DNA of 64,000 nucleotides from Viscum album (Eukaryota; Streptophyta; Magnoliopsida; Santalales; Viscaceae), in NCBI GenBank assembly GCA_963277665.1, contig OY728121.1, forward strand, positions 958,308,097 through 958,372,096, in the 5' to 3' direction. Numbering within the stretch: the stretch's first letter is position 1; each line of letters opens with the position of its first letter. A program made the position numbers and the translations under genes. The notes under the pieces are model-generated. The model was not told where the DNA came from and searched no databases. It was given only the letters and a program-made list of their open reading frames with translations. This document shows positions 63,701-64,000 of this stretch, piece after piece.

Positions 63701-63960
63701 ACCTCTGAAATTCGGGGATAGTGGCCATGTCATTCTACGGGTCTCACCTCGATGAGGACTACAGAGATTTGTCTCAGGTGGAAAGTAATCTCCAAGATTC
63801 ATCGGCCCTTTTTAAGACCTCAGTAGATTTGGCGAGGTGGAATACCGCCTGGTTCTTCCACCTTAGTTGCACCGGTTGCACGATGTCTTCGACGTTTCTC
63901 TGCGGAGGAGATACGTGCACGACCCTTCCCACATCATCGACCATGGAGAGTTGAACGTCG
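63701..63960 (+). pseudogene. Element 3 integrase C-terminal module
   Basis: RRQRPLKFGDSGHVILRVSP, then RFIGPF, EVEYRLVLPPPLAPVARCL and a shifted RRFSAEEIRARPF match 'ADRRRRPLEF..GD.V.L.VSP', 'KLSPRFIGPFEIL.RVG.VAYRLALPP.L..VHDVFHVS.LRKYV'. A frameshift falls near 63875. The pol tail after this point and the 3' LTR are outside or too close to the edge to judge, so presence of a chromodomain cannot be tested. Confidence 0.8.
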
Positions 63961-64000
63961 ATGATGGGTGACATTCACAGAGGTTCTAGTATAGATTGAA

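Larger units (their letters stand above)
56265..64000 (+). mobile_element. Element 3: GC-richer Ty3/gypsy element, truncated by window edge
   Basis: A 3.07-kb LTR (56265 to about 59336), an initiator-Met primer site at 59346, then gag, protease, RT, RNase H, integrase and the integrase C-terminal module occur on the plus strand in gypsy order. The 3' LTR lies beyond the window. The sequence is clearly GC-richer than everything to its left, and domain motifs are easier to read than in element 1, but stops and frameshifts occur every few dozen codons. Stops often stand at Gln and Arg codons, fitting cytosine-to-thymine decay of methylated DNA. Confidence 0.9.

Overview
This window looks like nuclear DNA of a land plant, most likely a flowering plant with a repeat-rich, AT-rich genome. 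By eye it is about 70% A+T, except the last 7.7 kb. I found no intact host protein gene, rRNA, tRNA, CRISPR array or bacterial-type operon. Everything recognisable is LTR retrotransposon DNA of the Ty3/gypsy superfamily at different stages of decay, or tandem repeats. The plant assignment rests on primer-binding sites matching initiator-Met tRNA (TGGTATCA type), LTRs beginning TGTAACGACCC, and gag-pol proteins of the plant Tekay/Del chromovirus type.

Layout. 1-1300: degenerate AT-rich repeats. About 1976-8700: element 1, a very old plus-strand gypsy fossil, with gag, protease, RT, RNase H, integrase and C-terminal tail all recognisable only as scattered motifs, followed by an LTR-like segment. 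8700-17267: AT-rich DNA with no gene, holding one G-rich tract. 17268-22348: two direct head-to-tail copies of a 2.54-kb unit. About 23.6-34.6 kb: a block with reversed strand composition (C>G), with no recognisable coding, a short degenerate array at 27.6 kb and a possible minus-strand LTR at its right end. 36263-46623: element 2, a complete but decayed 10.36-kb Tekay-like element with two LTRs of 2649 and 2648 bp, PBS, gag, pol and PPT. 46624-52785: AT-rich DNA with a second copy of the short-motif array at 51.3 kb. 52786-56264: a possible lone LTR. 56265-64000: element 3, a GC-richer gypsy element with a 3.07-kb LTR, PBS, gag and pol, running off the right edge.

How the parts work together: in each element gag would form the particle, protease would cut the polyprotein, RT/RNase H would copy the RNA primed from initiator-Met tRNA, and integrase would insert the DNA. 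All three are inactivated by stops, frameshifts and lost catalytic residues. The most unusual item is an 88-codon, GC-richer reading frame inside the U3 part of both element 2 LTRs, predicted to be largely coiled coil. I do not recognise it. It is the best candidate for something undescribed.
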